From a virus: a DNA stretch of 28,567 nt. The notes beneath the pieces are model-generated. The model did no database searches. It saw nothing but the letters and a program-made list of their open reading frames with translations, and had not been told where the DNA came from. The translations under genes were made by a program, and so were the position numbers. Positions 1 through 8,464 of this stretch are shown here, piece after piece (within the stretch, counting starts at the first letter, position 1; each line of letters opens with the position of its first letter). Location of the stretch: positions 1 through 28,567 of the IMG/VR virus record IMGVR_UViG_3300046328_000890; one strand, given 5' to 3'.

Positions 1-1
1 T

Positions 2-79
2 TTTGTTGAAAAAAGACAATTTTTAAATTTAGTCCATGAATATAATTTAAAAAAATATTCTACATTTATTAAAAATTAA
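2..79 (+). CDS. C-terminal fragment of an upstream ORF (partial)
   Basis: Reading from base 2, a frame is open for 25 codons (ending STFIKN) and closes at TAA 77-79, 11 bases before the next start codon. The fragment is Lys/Asn/Leu-rich and probably helical, and the tight spacing fits the same transcription unit. It is too short to recognise. The alternative is chance: an open frame of this length is not rare in AT-rich DNA. Confidence 0.4.
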   Translation, partial: FVEKRQFLNLVHEYNLKKYSTFIKN

Positions 80-82
80 ACA

Positions 83-90
83 TACTTTTG
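83..90 (+). promoter_or_regulatory. TAnnTTTG box (Bacteroidota -7-like) abutting the first gene
   Basis: TACTTTTG matches the Bacteroidota -7 consensus TAnnTTTG exactly and lies directly against ATG 91. No TTG/TTTG -33 partner is seen 17-23 bases upstream. If it is used, transcription would start inside the gene or give a leaderless message, so a chance match is likely here. Confidence 0.2.
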
Positions 91-708
91 ATGTATCTAT
101 TGCAACTTAATCCAATTACTGGATTTATAAAAGAAGATGATGAATTAGATCATTGGATGGCTATTGAATCTTTTAGAGATTTATTTGCTAAAAAAGGACA
201 TGGAATACAGGCTTTGACTTGTGTCGCTTTAGTAATTGATTATGGTTCCATAATTAAAAACTACAGTGAAAAAGAAAGACCTTTAAAAGCAATGGAAATT
301 GTTTTTAATAATAGAAAAGCTTTAAATTGGAATTGTGATGAAATACAATTAGCTTGTATTAATTATAAAGAGTTACAATACAATCCAGCGCTGGAAGAAA
401 AAACGTTATTAGATGAATTAAGAATTACAAAACTTAATGAAATTAAAAATGCAGACAATACATTAAAAAAAACAGTATTACTAGCCGAACTTTCAAAGAT
501 TAATGCTTTACATGATTCTTTTGAACAAAAAAATGGAGTAAAAGATTTGTTTGTAGAAAGTCCTGTTAGAAATGGTTATCAATTATCACGATTAGAAGTA
601 AAAATTTTAGACAAAAAATCCTTTTATTATGAAAGACAAAAAAGAGAATCCGATGCCAAAGAGCGAGAGCTTGCAGCCAGTAAGTCCACAGAATCCAACA
701 ACAGCTGA
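91..708 (+). CDS. Conserved hypothetical phage protein upstream of terminase
   Basis: A 205-aa soluble protein without signal peptide or membrane segment. I start it at ATG 91 (MYLLQLNPITGF); the TTG at 88 is in frame but adds only one residue. The first half mixes helices and strands, with a GHGIQALTCVALVIDYGS core and a SEKERPLKA stretch. The middle (about residues 85-150) is helical and Lys/Leu/Glu-rich, and the C-terminal tail is highly charged. Proteins of this pattern occur, from my memory of the group, just before the large terminase in Bacteroidota phages. A small-terminase role is possible from position alone, but no DNA-binding helix-turn-helix can be claimed. Its 3' end overlaps the next gene by about 56 bases, so the two are probably co-translated. 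Confidence 0.8.
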   Translation: MYLLQLNPITGFIKEDDELDHWMAIESFRDLFAKKGHGIQALTCVALVIDYGSIIKNYSEKERPLKAMEIVFNNRKALNWNCDEIQLACINYKELQYNPALEEKTLLDELRITKLNEIKNADNTLKKTVLLAELSKINALHDSFEQKNGVKDLFVESPVRNGYQLSRLEVKILDKKSFYYERQKRESDAKERELAASKSTESNNS

Positions 709-1027
709 TGTTGTTCCTGGACCACCAGTAATAAAAGCCGAAATAGAAGAACAAGCTTCTATTACAAGCGAAGATTTAGATTTGTTAGAAAATCCAATAG
801 AAAATAACAAATCTGAATCAATAGAGCCAATTTTTGAAAACAAAGTGGAAACAGAAAAATTTCCAGACGAAACCGTTTTTAAATATCCTTTAGATTCTAA
901 AGAAAAAACGCATTATGAAACTATTCTGAAAGCTAATAGAGAAGCTATTTCTAGCTTAAGAAAACAGTTGCAGGAAAGTTTGGCTGAAAATGAAAGCTTA
1001 AAAGCTGAAATAGAAGCTTCAAAATAA
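653..1027 (+). CDS. Small acidic protein with C-terminal coiled coil
   Basis: A 124-aa protein if started at ATG 653 (MPKSESLQPV), or 132 aa from ATG 629. I prefer 653 because it follows a purine-rich AAAAAAGAGAA at suitable spacing. The first 80 residues are Pro/Glu/Ser-rich and look disordered. The last 40 carry leucines and isoleucines in heptad spacing (ILKANREAISSLRKQLQESL and onward), a clear coiled coil. Both starts overlap the previous gene, which is in another frame, so translation may be coupled. The position just before terL allows a terminase accessory or small virion role, but nothing in the sequence identifies the function. Confidence 0.7.
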   Translation: MPKSESLQPVSPQNPTTADVVPGPPVIKAEIEEQASITSEDLDLLENPIENNKSESIEPIFENKVETEKFPDETVFKYPLDSKEKTHYETILKANREAISSLRKQLQESLAENESLKAEIEASK

Positions 1028-1042
1028 AATAAAGGAATAATT

Positions 1043-1050
1043 TATTTTTG
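1043..1050 (+). promoter_or_regulatory. TAnnTTTG box upstream of terL
   Basis: TATTTTTG in the 113-base gap matches the Bacteroidota -7 consensus. No -33 TTG is found at the expected distance. It lies upstream of the hairpin at 1087-1121, so a transcript from here would carry that hairpin in its leader before terL. Confidence 0.3.
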
Positions 1051-1086
1051 ACAGTTTGAAAGAGTCCCTTTTTTTTATTGTTTCCT

Positions 1087-1121
1087 GAAACAGCTTTCCA
1101 TTTATTTGTGAAAGCTGTTTC
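1087..1121 (+). promoter_or_regulatory. Perfect 12-bp hairpin in the terL leader
   Basis: GAAACAGCTTTC (1087-1098) and GAAAGCTGTTTC (1110-1121) are exact reverse complements separated by an 11-base loop. The stem ends 19 bases before ATG 1141. What follows (TATTTAAAACC) is not a proper U-tract, so it is a poor intrinsic terminator, although a run of eight T lies just before the stem at 1069-1076. It could be an mRNA processing or translational control element, or a terminase recognition site on DNA. Confidence 0.6.
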
Positions 1122-1140
1122 TATTTAAAACCAAAAGCAA

Positions 1141-3321
1141 ATGGCTGTAACTATTCTTGATCATACTTACGATGCAAAAAGATTTAGTCCTCTTGTATAT
1201 GATGAAAAAATAATAAAATATTCTCAAACACTTCGACAAGGAACTCTTTCTTATGATGATTTTTGGGATGACCAAGATGATAAATGTCTTTTTGGATTTA
1301 AACCAAAAGGAATGAATGATATTACGGGAGAGCATTATTTTCATTTAAATATGAATAAAATTGAAATGCTTGTTCAAGGAGAATCCCGAAAAAGACTGCA
1401 TTCACCATACTATAGAGAATTAGATAATAGGCTTTTTAAAATAACCTATGATGCTAAAAAAAATAGATACGGATTAATTGTTGGTAAACCTCGTAGGGTT
1501 GGACTTTCTGAATTTGGTGCTGTACAATTGCAATACGAACTATTAATGCATTTAGCAAATAGAGTTGGTATATGTGCCGGAAAACAAGAAAAAGCCGATG
1601 ACTTTTATAAAAAAGTATTATCGTTATTTAAAAATGTACGTCCAGAATATCAAGTTGCAAGACTGCATAAAAACGATAAAGAAATGAAGTTTGGTTATAA
1701 TGATATTATAAACAAACAATCAGTTGAAGGAGGATTATTATCCGAAATGCTTATCCGAACAATGTTTGTTGATAGTACAGGATTTGAAGGACAATCTCAA
1801 TCAGTAGTTATTTTTGAAGAAGCGGGTTTATTTGCCAATCTTATTGCTTCTTATAAATCTACAGAACCTTGTTTTAAAGAAGGAGCAATACAATTTGGAA
1901 CACCACTTATTTACGGAACTGGTGGCCAAATTGAAAAAGGTTCTAAAGGTTATATGGATATGTGGGAAAATCACAAAGCATATAATCTTGAAAAAGTATT
2001 TATTCCGGCTTATGAGTATTATCCAGGAGATGGAGAAATTGACCCAAAAACTAAAATAAAAGCACCTTCCTTTTTTGATTTAAGAACAGGAAGAACCAAT
2101 CAGGATGCAGCACTTAAGCATATTCTGGAACAACGTAAAATTGCTTCTAAATCTAAAGAAGGAATTACAAAACACATTCAGTCTTACCCAATAAAAGAAT
2201 CTGAAATTTTTATAAAATCAAAAGGAGGTATTTTAGATCGAATTAAGTTGAATAATCAAATAATGGCCATTGATGAAGGTTTGTGTCCTTATGAAATAAG
2301 AACTGGCAGATTAGAATGGATTGATGATGAAAGAACTATTAAATTATTAAATCGTTGTAAAGACACTAAAGAAAAAACAAAACTTAGAATTAAAAATAAG
2401 TCAAAGCTTCGTTGGTTTGACGATCCAAATGGTTCTATTAGAAAATTAGCTGATCCTATTAATCATGATGACATGGACCACAAACCAGATATTGCTGCTT
2501 GTGATAGTTATGATGAAGAAGTAGAACAAGATTCTAAAACGGCTTCTGATGGAGCTACTTTAATTTATAGAACTTATGCCGGGCCAACAAGAGCTTATAA
2601 TTTACCCATTGCTGTTTTGTCAGAACGTGGAGATTCAAGTAATGATGATGTGTTTTATGAAAACAATGTAAAATTGGCTGTTTATTATAATTACGAACTG
2701 CTTTTTGAATATTCTAAAATTGCTATTGAAAGTTATTTTAAAGATGTTGGCGCCGAAAAATATTTAAAATTAAGACCAGATTTACGTAAAGATTTAGGCC
2801 CTACAAAAGCTAAAAATGAATACGGACAACGTATGACTACTGACGTTAAAACTTTAGGAACAAAATTGTTAAAAGCCGAAGTAAAAAATAATTCAGATAA
2901 TATTTGGTTTAAAAACATATTGTTAGATCTTGTTGATTTTGGAGATGCTAATACGGATATAGCCATGGCCTATATGATTATTCTTCTTTATAAATTAGAA
3001 TTATTTGAAGAAATGATTGACGAAGATGATGATGAGGAATATGGCGGAGGTGAAAATATTTTTGATGCTATGGCTTATTATGATGTTGACCACAAAGGAA
3101 ATGTTAGTATTAAAACATATAGCGGAAATGAGTTAGATTTATTTGAAACCTTTGACCCGGATATTCATCTTAATGATTATGATCGTACAGAAATTTTAAG
3201 AAAAAGAAATGAAGAAAAAAAGAAGCTAGAAGAAATTAAAAAAACTTTTGAAATCAAAAGAAAAACTACTTTTGAAGATTTAATTCAAGAAGAAATTTTA
3301 AGAAGTATAAAACATTCATAA
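1141..3321 (+). CDS. terL: Terminase large subunit (TerL)
   Basis: A 726-aa packaging motor that hydrolyses ATP to drive DNA through the portal and cuts the concatemer. The N-terminal ATPase carries a Walker-A-like loop GKPRRVGLS (115-123), a Walker B SVVIFEEAG (221-229, with catalytic Glu 226/227) and a coupling motif YGTGG (258-262). The RNase-H-like nuclease follows, with acidic residues in IAACDSYDEE (451-460), YNYELLFEYSK (516-526) and DFGDANTD (599-606). The C-terminus (680-720) is a charged helix. The Walker A lacks the usual Lys before Ser/Thr, a variant I associate with crAss-like and other Bacteroidota phage TerLs. Length fits that group (about 700-750 aa). The portal gene follows after 33 bases. 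Confidence 0.9.
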   Translation: MAVTILDHTYDAKRFSPLVYDEKIIKYSQTLRQGTLSYDDFWDDQDDKCLFGFKPKGMNDITGEHYFHLNMNKIEMLVQGESRKRLHSPYYRELDNRLFKITYDAKKNRYGLIVGKPRRVGLSEFGAVQLQYELLMHLANRVGICAGKQEKADDFYKKVLSLFKNVRPEYQVARLHKNDKEMKFGYNDIINKQSVEGGLLSEMLIRTMFVDSTGFEGQSQSVVIFEEAGLFANLIASYKSTEPCFKEGAIQFGTPLIYGTGGQIEKGSKGYMDMWENHKAYNLEKVFIPAYEYYPGDGEIDPKTKIKAPSFFDLRTGRTNQDAALKHILEQRKIASKSKEGITKHIQSYPIKESEIFIKSKGGILDRIKLNNQIMAIDEGLCPYEIRTGRLEWIDDERTIKLLNRCKDTKEKTKLRIKNKSKLRWFDDPNGSIRKLADPINHDDMDHKPDIAACDSYDEEVEQDSKTASDGATLIYRTYAGPTRAYNLPIAVLSERGDSSNDDVFYENNVKLAVYYNYELLFEYSKIAIESYFKDVGAEKYLKLRPDLRKDLGPTKAKNEYGQRMTTDVKTLGTKLLKAEVKNNSDNIWFKNILLDLVDFGDANTDIAMAYMIILLYKLELFEEMIDEDDDEEYGGGENIFDAMAYYDVDHKGNVSIKTYSGNELDLFETFDPDIHLNDYDRTEILRKRNEEKKKLEEIKKTFEIKRKTTFEDLIQEEILRSIKHS

Positions 3322-3354
3322 AAAAAGAATAATTTTACCAAAAAGATAAAAAAC

Positions 3355-5598
3355 ATGAGTTCATATATCCTTACTAATCAAAAGATTCCAGATAGCGAAA
3401 AAACAATAGAATGGCATAAAGACCATATTAAAAATTTTGTTCGATTTGATAGTAGCAGAAGTCCTTCAGTAAGAAAGGAAATGCAACTAAAATGCTGGAA
3501 TGCTTACAGTTGTCAGCAAGGAGAACAACACAATCAAAAAACATCTCCTATAACAAATCCTTATGGATTTAGTCTTGGAATGGAATGGATTGATTATCCT
3601 CTTATTGAAAGTAAATTAGAACAAATGGTTGGAGAATTTATGACGCGAGGTATCAAAAGAAAAACTTATGTTATAAATAAAAAAGCTCAAACAGCTAAAC
3701 TTAATGAGATGTTTGATATGATTTCAGAAGACATACTTCGAGAAACCAATAAAGAAATTGGTCCGGAATTAGGTTTTGATCTTGAAACAGCTTCTCCAGA
3801 TAAAGAGCTTCCGCCAAATATTGAAGAATTTTTTGAACAAGGATATAAAACAGTTTCAGAACAAATATCAGATACTATTTTAAATCAAGTTCTTATTAGT
3901 AAAAAAAACATTGATAAAATAAAAGATTTGTATTTAGATTTTTTACTATACGATGAATGTATTGGGTACATTGACGAAAAAAATGGAAGTCCAAATATTA
4001 GAAAATTAAATATTTTTCAAACAGAATTAGATTATGATCCTGATTTAGAAGTTCAAAGTGACCCTCAGTTTTTAATTTTTAACAAAGTTCTTTCTTATAA
4101 TGAAATTATTAATACTCATGATTTAAGTGATGATGAATTAGTAATTTTAAAAAGCTATATGAATATTCATCAAAATAGTACTTTAAGTAATCATACTGAT
4201 TTAGGAACTGGAGGAATGGACACCAATTATGATAATTGGATTATTGGTGATAAAAATAATTTACGTATTCGTTGTGTAGAAATGATTTGGATTTCTCAAA
4301 AGAAAGTTTCTGTAAAAGTTTCCATTAATTCTAAAACTGGAAAAGAAATTTATAAAAACATTCCTGATAATTACAAAAAACGAAAAGGAGATGATGTAAA
4401 AAGTATTTGGATAGAGCAAAAGCGTAATTGTTTAATGTGTGGTCCAGATTTAGTATTAGAATGGGGAGTTGACAATGAACGAGCTTCACGTATTGATAAT
4501 CCTAAAAAAGATAGCATATTTGTTACAGCTATTAGAAGAAACAATAATTTAAGCAGTATGCAAATGCGTTCTGCAGCATACAAACTTTTACAATTACAAG
4601 ATTTTGCTTCCGAATGTTTGTTTGAACTTCGTTTAGCTATGAGAAGAAATAATGGCCGAGTATTATTATATGATTCTAGTCAAATTCCAAAACAATTTTT
4701 AAAAACAGGAGGTTACACAAATGCTATAAATCGCGTAATGCATCATGCTAAAAAAGACCAATTTCTTATTATTAATTCAGCTGATAAACAATCTCGAAAC
4801 AATTTTAATCAATTTACTTCATTAGATTTATCAACTAAAGGATTAATGCAAGATATTTTTAATATGCTTGGTTTAATTGAAGAACTTGCGGGTAAATTTT
4901 TAGGTTTGTCTCCACAACGAGAAGGACAAATTGACCAATATGAAAGTGCTACCGGAACAGAAAGAGCGGTTAGTCAATCTACAGCCAGAACTGAAATTTA
5001 TGTAAAACCTTTTGAATCTTTTTTAAAATATCTTTTAGATAAAATTTTAATTAAAGGAAAGTACACTTATGAGGAAGGAGAAGTTACTCAATACATTTTT
5101 GGTGATTTAAAAACAAAATTTTTTAAAATATATCCTGAATATTTTCAAGAAGATGTAGGTGTTTATATTGCTGATAATTTTGCCGAACAAAAAAAGAAAT
5201 CAATTATTGATAGTGCTGCTCAACAAGCTTTATCAAATTCAGCTACTCCAGATTTAATTTTATCTCTTATTGAAACTTTAAATGCAGATACTGCAGGAGA
5301 AAGTGAAGCTATATTTAAACGTGCTGTAAAAGCAATGAATAAATTAAAAGAGCAAGAAGCGCAAGCACAAGCAGAAGCGCAAAAATCCCAACAAGAAGCT
5401 ACTGCAGCTATTGAAAAAGGCAAAATAGATTTAAAACGTGAAGAATTTCAAAATAATATTGATCTTGCCAAAATTAATAATGAAGGTTCTACAAATAAAG
5501 AAATGAACAAAATAAACTCTAATGAAAAAATAAAATTAGCTGAAGTAGAAAAAGATTTATTGTTGTCAGAACAAAAAAACAGTAATACTTCAAAATAA
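3355..5598 (+). CDS. Portal protein
   Basis: A 747-aa protein directly after terL, the classical portal position and a typical size. The dodecameric portal forms the unique capsid vertex through which DNA enters and leaves and onto which tail adaptors dock. The central part is mixed alpha/beta. Residues about 523-560 (GQIDQYESATGTERAVSQ and following) match the Gln/Glu-rich helix and crown-proximal segment seen in Bacteroidota phage portals. The last 90 residues are a long Ala/Gln/Glu/Lys coiled coil beginning near LKEQEAQAQAEAQKSQQ, consistent with a C-terminal crown or barrel. No membrane segment is seen. The assignment rests on order, length and domain pattern rather than a single diagnostic motif. 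Confidence 0.8.
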   Translation: MSSYILTNQKIPDSEKTIEWHKDHIKNFVRFDSSRSPSVRKEMQLKCWNAYSCQQGEQHNQKTSPITNPYGFSLGMEWIDYPLIESKLEQMVGEFMTRGIKRKTYVINKKAQTAKLNEMFDMISEDILRETNKEIGPELGFDLETASPDKELPPNIEEFFEQGYKTVSEQISDTILNQVLISKKNIDKIKDLYLDFLLYDECIGYIDEKNGSPNIRKLNIFQTELDYDPDLEVQSDPQFLIFNKVLSYNEIINTHDLSDDELVILKSYMNIHQNSTLSNHTDLGTGGMDTNYDNWIIGDKNNLRIRCVEMIWISQKKVSVKVSINSKTGKEIYKNIPDNYKKRKGDDVKSIWIEQKRNCLMCGPDLVLEWGVDNERASRIDNPKKDSIFVTAIRRNNNLSSMQMRSAAYKLLQLQDFASECLFELRLAMRRNNGRVLLYDSSQIPKQFLKTGGYTNAINRVMHHAKKDQFLIINSADKQSRNNFNQFTSLDLSTKGLMQDIFNMLGLIEELAGKFLGLSPQREGQIDQYESATGTERAVSQSTARTEIYVKPFESFLKYLLDKILIKGKYTYEEGEVTQYIFGDLKTKFFKIYPEYFQEDVGVYIADNFAEQKKKSIIDSAAQQALSNSATPDLILSLIETLNADTAGESEAIFKRAVKAMNKLKEQEAQAQAEAQKSQQEATAAIEKGKIDLKREEFQNNIDLAKINNEGSTNKEMNKINSNEKIKLAEVEKDLLLSEQKNSNTSK

Positions 5599-5602
5599 TT
5601 TT

Positions 5603-5610
5603 TACATTTG
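5603..5610 (+). promoter_or_regulatory. TAnnTTTG box upstream of the scaffold gene
   Basis: TACATTTG matches the Bacteroidota -7 consensus and sits 30 bases before ATG 5641, so initiation just downstream would leave a leader of about 25 bases containing the purine-rich AAAAAAAGGAAAAC. A -33 element at normal spacing is not seen. Confidence 0.35.
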
Positions 5611-5640
5611 TTAAAACATTAATAAAAAAAGGAAAACATC

Positions 5641-6657
5641 ATGCCAAAAGAAAACAACAATACTCAGAATAATTTAGACGCTATTGATACAGATTCAAAT
5701 TTGTTTGAAACATTAAATAATCGTGAAGATTATGATGATGATGACGATAGCGATCTTTTAAATAAAGAATTGTCTTTTGAAGATTTTGATAATCAAGAAG
5801 AAGAGGAAGAAGAATTTGATGACAATGTAAATTTTGAAGACGAAGACGAAGAAGAGGAAGAAGAAAAAGAAGAAGAAAGTAATGAATTTAATGAAAAAGA
5901 AATTGAAATTCTAAATAAAAAATTAGGTACTGATTTCAAAAATGCAGAAGAAGTAAAAAATCTTTTAAAATCAACTGAAAAAGAATCTGATTCTGAAAAA
6001 GAAGCTATTGAATACAAAGTTCTTACTAATAAAATTGGGCTTTATGATAGATATATTGGAATGGATAATGAAAATTTAGTCCGAAATCAATTGCTATCTC
6101 AAGCTACTGGAGATAAAAAAGATATTGAAGACCAAAATGTTTTAGATGAAATTGAAGAGCAAATACAAGGTTTACATGATTTAAATCAGTTAGATACTTT
6201 TGCAGAAACATTAAGAAGTAATCTACAAACTCAAAAAGATAAAACACAAGTTTCAATTGATAAAATCGAAGATAAAAGAATTGAAACTGAAAATGCTATT
6301 GCTAGAAAAAATATTGATAATTTACAAAACGCTTTAAGCGATATGTATATTCAAAAAGAATTTTTAGGAATTACAATAACAAAAGACGACGTTAAAGAAG
6401 TTTACGAAGACGTCAGAACAAATAAATTTTTCGATCGCATTAACAATAACCAGGAAATGATTGTTAAGTTGGCTATGTTTCTTAAAAAAGAAGAAGAACT
6501 TCAAAAATTAGGAAATAGACCAACTCACAGTGATAATACAAAAACTGCATTTGAAGCTTTGACAGGAAATCAAAAAGCTCGCAGAAGTATCATACAAGCC
6601 AATGGCTCTACATCATCAGGTAATGCGAAAGACAATTTAATGGGATGGTTAAAATAG
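5641..6657 (+). CDS. Probable capsid scaffolding protein, strongly acidic
   Basis: A 338-aa protein between portal and major capsid genes, the standard place for a scaffold. Residues about 28-85 are almost entirely Asp/Glu (for example EEEEEEFDD and EDEDEEEEEEKEEES). The rest is helical and charged, with a Gln/Lys/Asp-rich middle likely to form coiled coils and a short hydrophobic end (NLMGWLK). Scaffolds of this kind assemble inside the procapsid and leave or are degraded before packaging. No protease catalytic triad is apparent, and no separate prohead protease is visible nearby. An A/G-rich leader precedes the ATG. The function is inferred from position and composition. Confidence 0.65.
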   Translation: MPKENNNTQNNLDAIDTDSNLFETLNNREDYDDDDDSDLLNKELSFEDFDNQEEEEEEFDDNVNFEDEDEEEEEEKEEESNEFNEKEIEILNKKLGTDFKNAEEVKNLLKSTEKESDSEKEAIEYKVLTNKIGLYDRYIGMDNENLVRNQLLSQATGDKKDIEDQNVLDEIEEQIQGLHDLNQLDTFAETLRSNLQTQKDKTQVSIDKIEDKRIETENAIARKNIDNLQNALSDMYIQKEFLGITITKDDVKEVYEDVRTNKFFDRINNNQEMIVKLAMFLKKEEELQKLGNRPTHSDNTKTAFEALTGNQKARRSIIQANGSTSSGNAKDNLMGWLK

Positions 6658-6660
6658 GTC

Positions 6661-6690
6661 AAAGACTAATTTTGCTGTCTTTATTTTTAC
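6661..6690 (+). terminator. Weak intrinsic terminator-like hairpin after the scaffold gene
   Basis: AAAGAC (6661-6666) pairs with GTCTTT (6677-6682) around a 10-base loop, followed by ATTTTTA. The 6-bp stem is short, so termination would be partial. An alternative pairing, GACTAA (6664-6669) with TTAGTC (6701-6706), overlaps it, so the leader before the capsid gene can fold in two ways. Confidence 0.35.
6667..6674 (+). promoter_or_regulatory. TAnnTTTG box upstream of the major capsid gene
   Basis: TAATTTTG matches the Bacteroidota -7 consensus. It lies in the loop of the weak hairpin and about 100 bases before ATG 6776, so a transcript from here would have a long leader. No -33 TTG is seen at the normal distance. 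A separate promoter would fit the high demand for capsid protein. Confidence 0.35.
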
Positions 6691-6775
6691 GGAGAAGGAT
6701 TTAGTCAAAGATAAAATCCAACAATGTTTTGAGTAAAAAAAATTTAAAGTAAAAATCTTAAAACAAAAAAAGATT

Positions 6776-8464
6776 ATGGCAATTTTAATGAGAGGAACAA
6801 GAGAAAATTTTAATCCTCAAATTCACACAGAAGCTAATTCATTAACTTCTCAAATGAATAAACACATGGAAGTTCGTAGAAAATCAATGGATTTATTTGC
6901 GCGCTACACCAAGTTTACTTCATTCATGTTTGCATCAGGTAGATCAAACGGTGGTTCAGCATCAGGAAAAGTGATGTCTGCTGCAAAAGACACATTGTTA
7001 GACAATGCGTACCGTATTGCTTATGATGGAGCATTATTGCTTCCCGCTTATGCAACTGGTGGAGCGCAAATTGGTTCTTGGTTTGATGCCGGAAATAGCC
7101 AACCAGATATGAGTGCTGTTGCTACAGTTACTTTTACTAATGGCCTTTCTGCTTTAACTGTTGTTACAGACGTTGCTGGAAGTATTGCTATTGAGCACGA
7201 TCCAGACAATGAAATTTACGGAGACAAATTTAATCCTAATGATTCCATCATTTTAGGACAAGGTTTAGGTTCTTTGTTTATTATTCAACAACACCCAAGA
7301 CGTTCTCTTGATGGTAGTCATTATGTTCTTGATGGAAAATTTGTTGGTACTGCTAACTTATTTAAAACAGAATATTTGGCAGCTGGAGAAGTAATGACCG
7401 AAGGTGGTAATTATTTCGGAGAAGGTTCTTTGAGAGGTTGGCAACGTTACAACCGTTCTAAATGGAGAATTAACTATTCTTCTATTCATAGAGCGTCTAT
7501 GACAATGACTGGTTCTGCAAAGAAACAAAAAGTTGCTTGGATTGTTAATCCAGAAAGCCAAGCTAAAATGTGGGAGTATGACGAGGTTTTAAAACAAGAC
7601 AAACTTTTCCATCAAGCAAATGAATTAGCATTAAGATTCTCACGTATTTCTATGGATGCTACAGATCATTCTTGGTTTGAAAACTATGGCCGTAATAAAC
7701 TTACGCTTACTGGTTTTAAAGCAGAATCAGGTTTAGCAGCTCCAATATTAGGTGATGGATGGATTCCACAAATTCAAGAGAATTTGACAATCGATTATGA
7801 TCCAAATGCGGGATTATCTTATTTGGCTTTAGAGTCATTATTGATGATTCTTGGACAACGTTCTCCTGTAGGTTCTGCAGGAAATCACTTTGTTGGTATT
7901 GGAGATACTATTGGTCATTCAGTATTGGATGCATCATTTAAAAAATTGATTGGTTTTGGAAATCATATTTCTAATTCTGCTTCTGGAACAATGTCATCTA
8001 ACATTGTTGATATTAAAACTGGAGAAGACAATAAAATTGGATTTGAAATTACAAATTATTACTACTTGGGTAATACTTTTACTTTCATTCAAGATGATTT
8101 GTTTAACAACCCTGGTTTGTTCAACACAAGTGGTGGTGTTACTGGAACAGGTAATATTTATGTATTAAACTGTTCTAATGTTGATGGAGTTTCTAACTTT
8201 GAGTTATTAGCTCGTTCAGGAAGAGAAATGAAACGTAAATATGAAAATGGTATGCATTCATTTAATGAAGCGCATGAAAACAGCGATTTAGCTTCTTCAG
8301 GCTTTGATGGTTGTTCAGTGCATACATTGAGTGAATTATTGCCAATTCTTTACGATGTAAGAAGTTGTGCTATTATCAAAGCGACTACTAAGTATAATGG
8401 CGGAGCTTTATCAGCACTTCCTATTGCAAGTGGAACGCACCAAGCAGCTAAGTTCTTATACTAG
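6776..8464 (+). CDS. Major capsid protein
   Basis: A 562-aa protein following the scaffold, the usual major capsid place. The N-terminal 70 residues are helical and charged (MAILMRGTRENF; HMEVRRKSMDLFARYTKF). The body is rich in Gly, Ser, Ala, Thr and Asn with alternating strands, as in a large shell protein, and the end is a beta-rich segment (IKATTKYNGGALSALP). Codon use is less AT-biased than in neighbours (more CGT, GGT, GCT and AAC), as expected for a highly expressed gene, and a strong terminator follows at once. I cannot demonstrate the HK97 fold by eye; a structure prediction would settle it. The 118-base leader holds a TAnnTTTG box and hairpins. Confidence 0.75.
   Translation: MAILMRGTRENFNPQIHTEANSLTSQMNKHMEVRRKSMDLFARYTKFTSFMFASGRSNGGSASGKVMSAAKDTLLDNAYRIAYDGALLLPAYATGGAQIGSWFDAGNSQPDMSAVATVTFTNGLSALTVVTDVAGSIAIEHDPDNEIYGDKFNPNDSIILGQGLGSLFIIQQHPRRSLDGSHYVLDGKFVGTANLFKTEYLAAGEVMTEGGNYFGEGSLRGWQRYNRSKWRINYSSIHRASMTMTGSAKKQKVAWIVNPESQAKMWEYDEVLKQDKLFHQANELALRFSRISMDATDHSWFENYGRNKLTLTGFKAESGLAAPILGDGWIPQIQENLTIDYDPNAGLSYLALESLLMILGQRSPVGSAGNHFVGIGDTIGHSVLDASFKKLIGFGNHISNSASGTMSSNIVDIKTGEDNKIGFEITNYYYLGNTFTFIQDDLFNNPGLFNTSGGVTGTGNIYVLNCSNVDGVSNFELLARSGREMKRKYENGMHSFNEAHENSDLASSGFDGCSVHTLSELLPILYDVRSCAIIKATTKYNGGALSALPIASGTHQAAKFLY

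Noticed and set aside
88-90. TTG as start codon of the first gene
   Set aside because: ATG follows immediately at 91, so the TTG adds one residue only and overlaps a TAnnTTTG match; ATG is simpler.
1053-1077. Intrinsic terminator ending in the T8 run after the coiled-coil gene
   Set aside because: Only a 3-bp stem can be drawn before the T run (GAC with GTC), too weak to claim; the hairpin at 1087-1121 is downstream of the T run, not upstream.
5793-6017. Minus-strand frame rich in serine
   Set aside because: It is the reverse complement of the GAA/GAG run of the acidic scaffold gene (TTC/CTC reads as Phe/Leu or Ser in another frame). No start context or family pattern.
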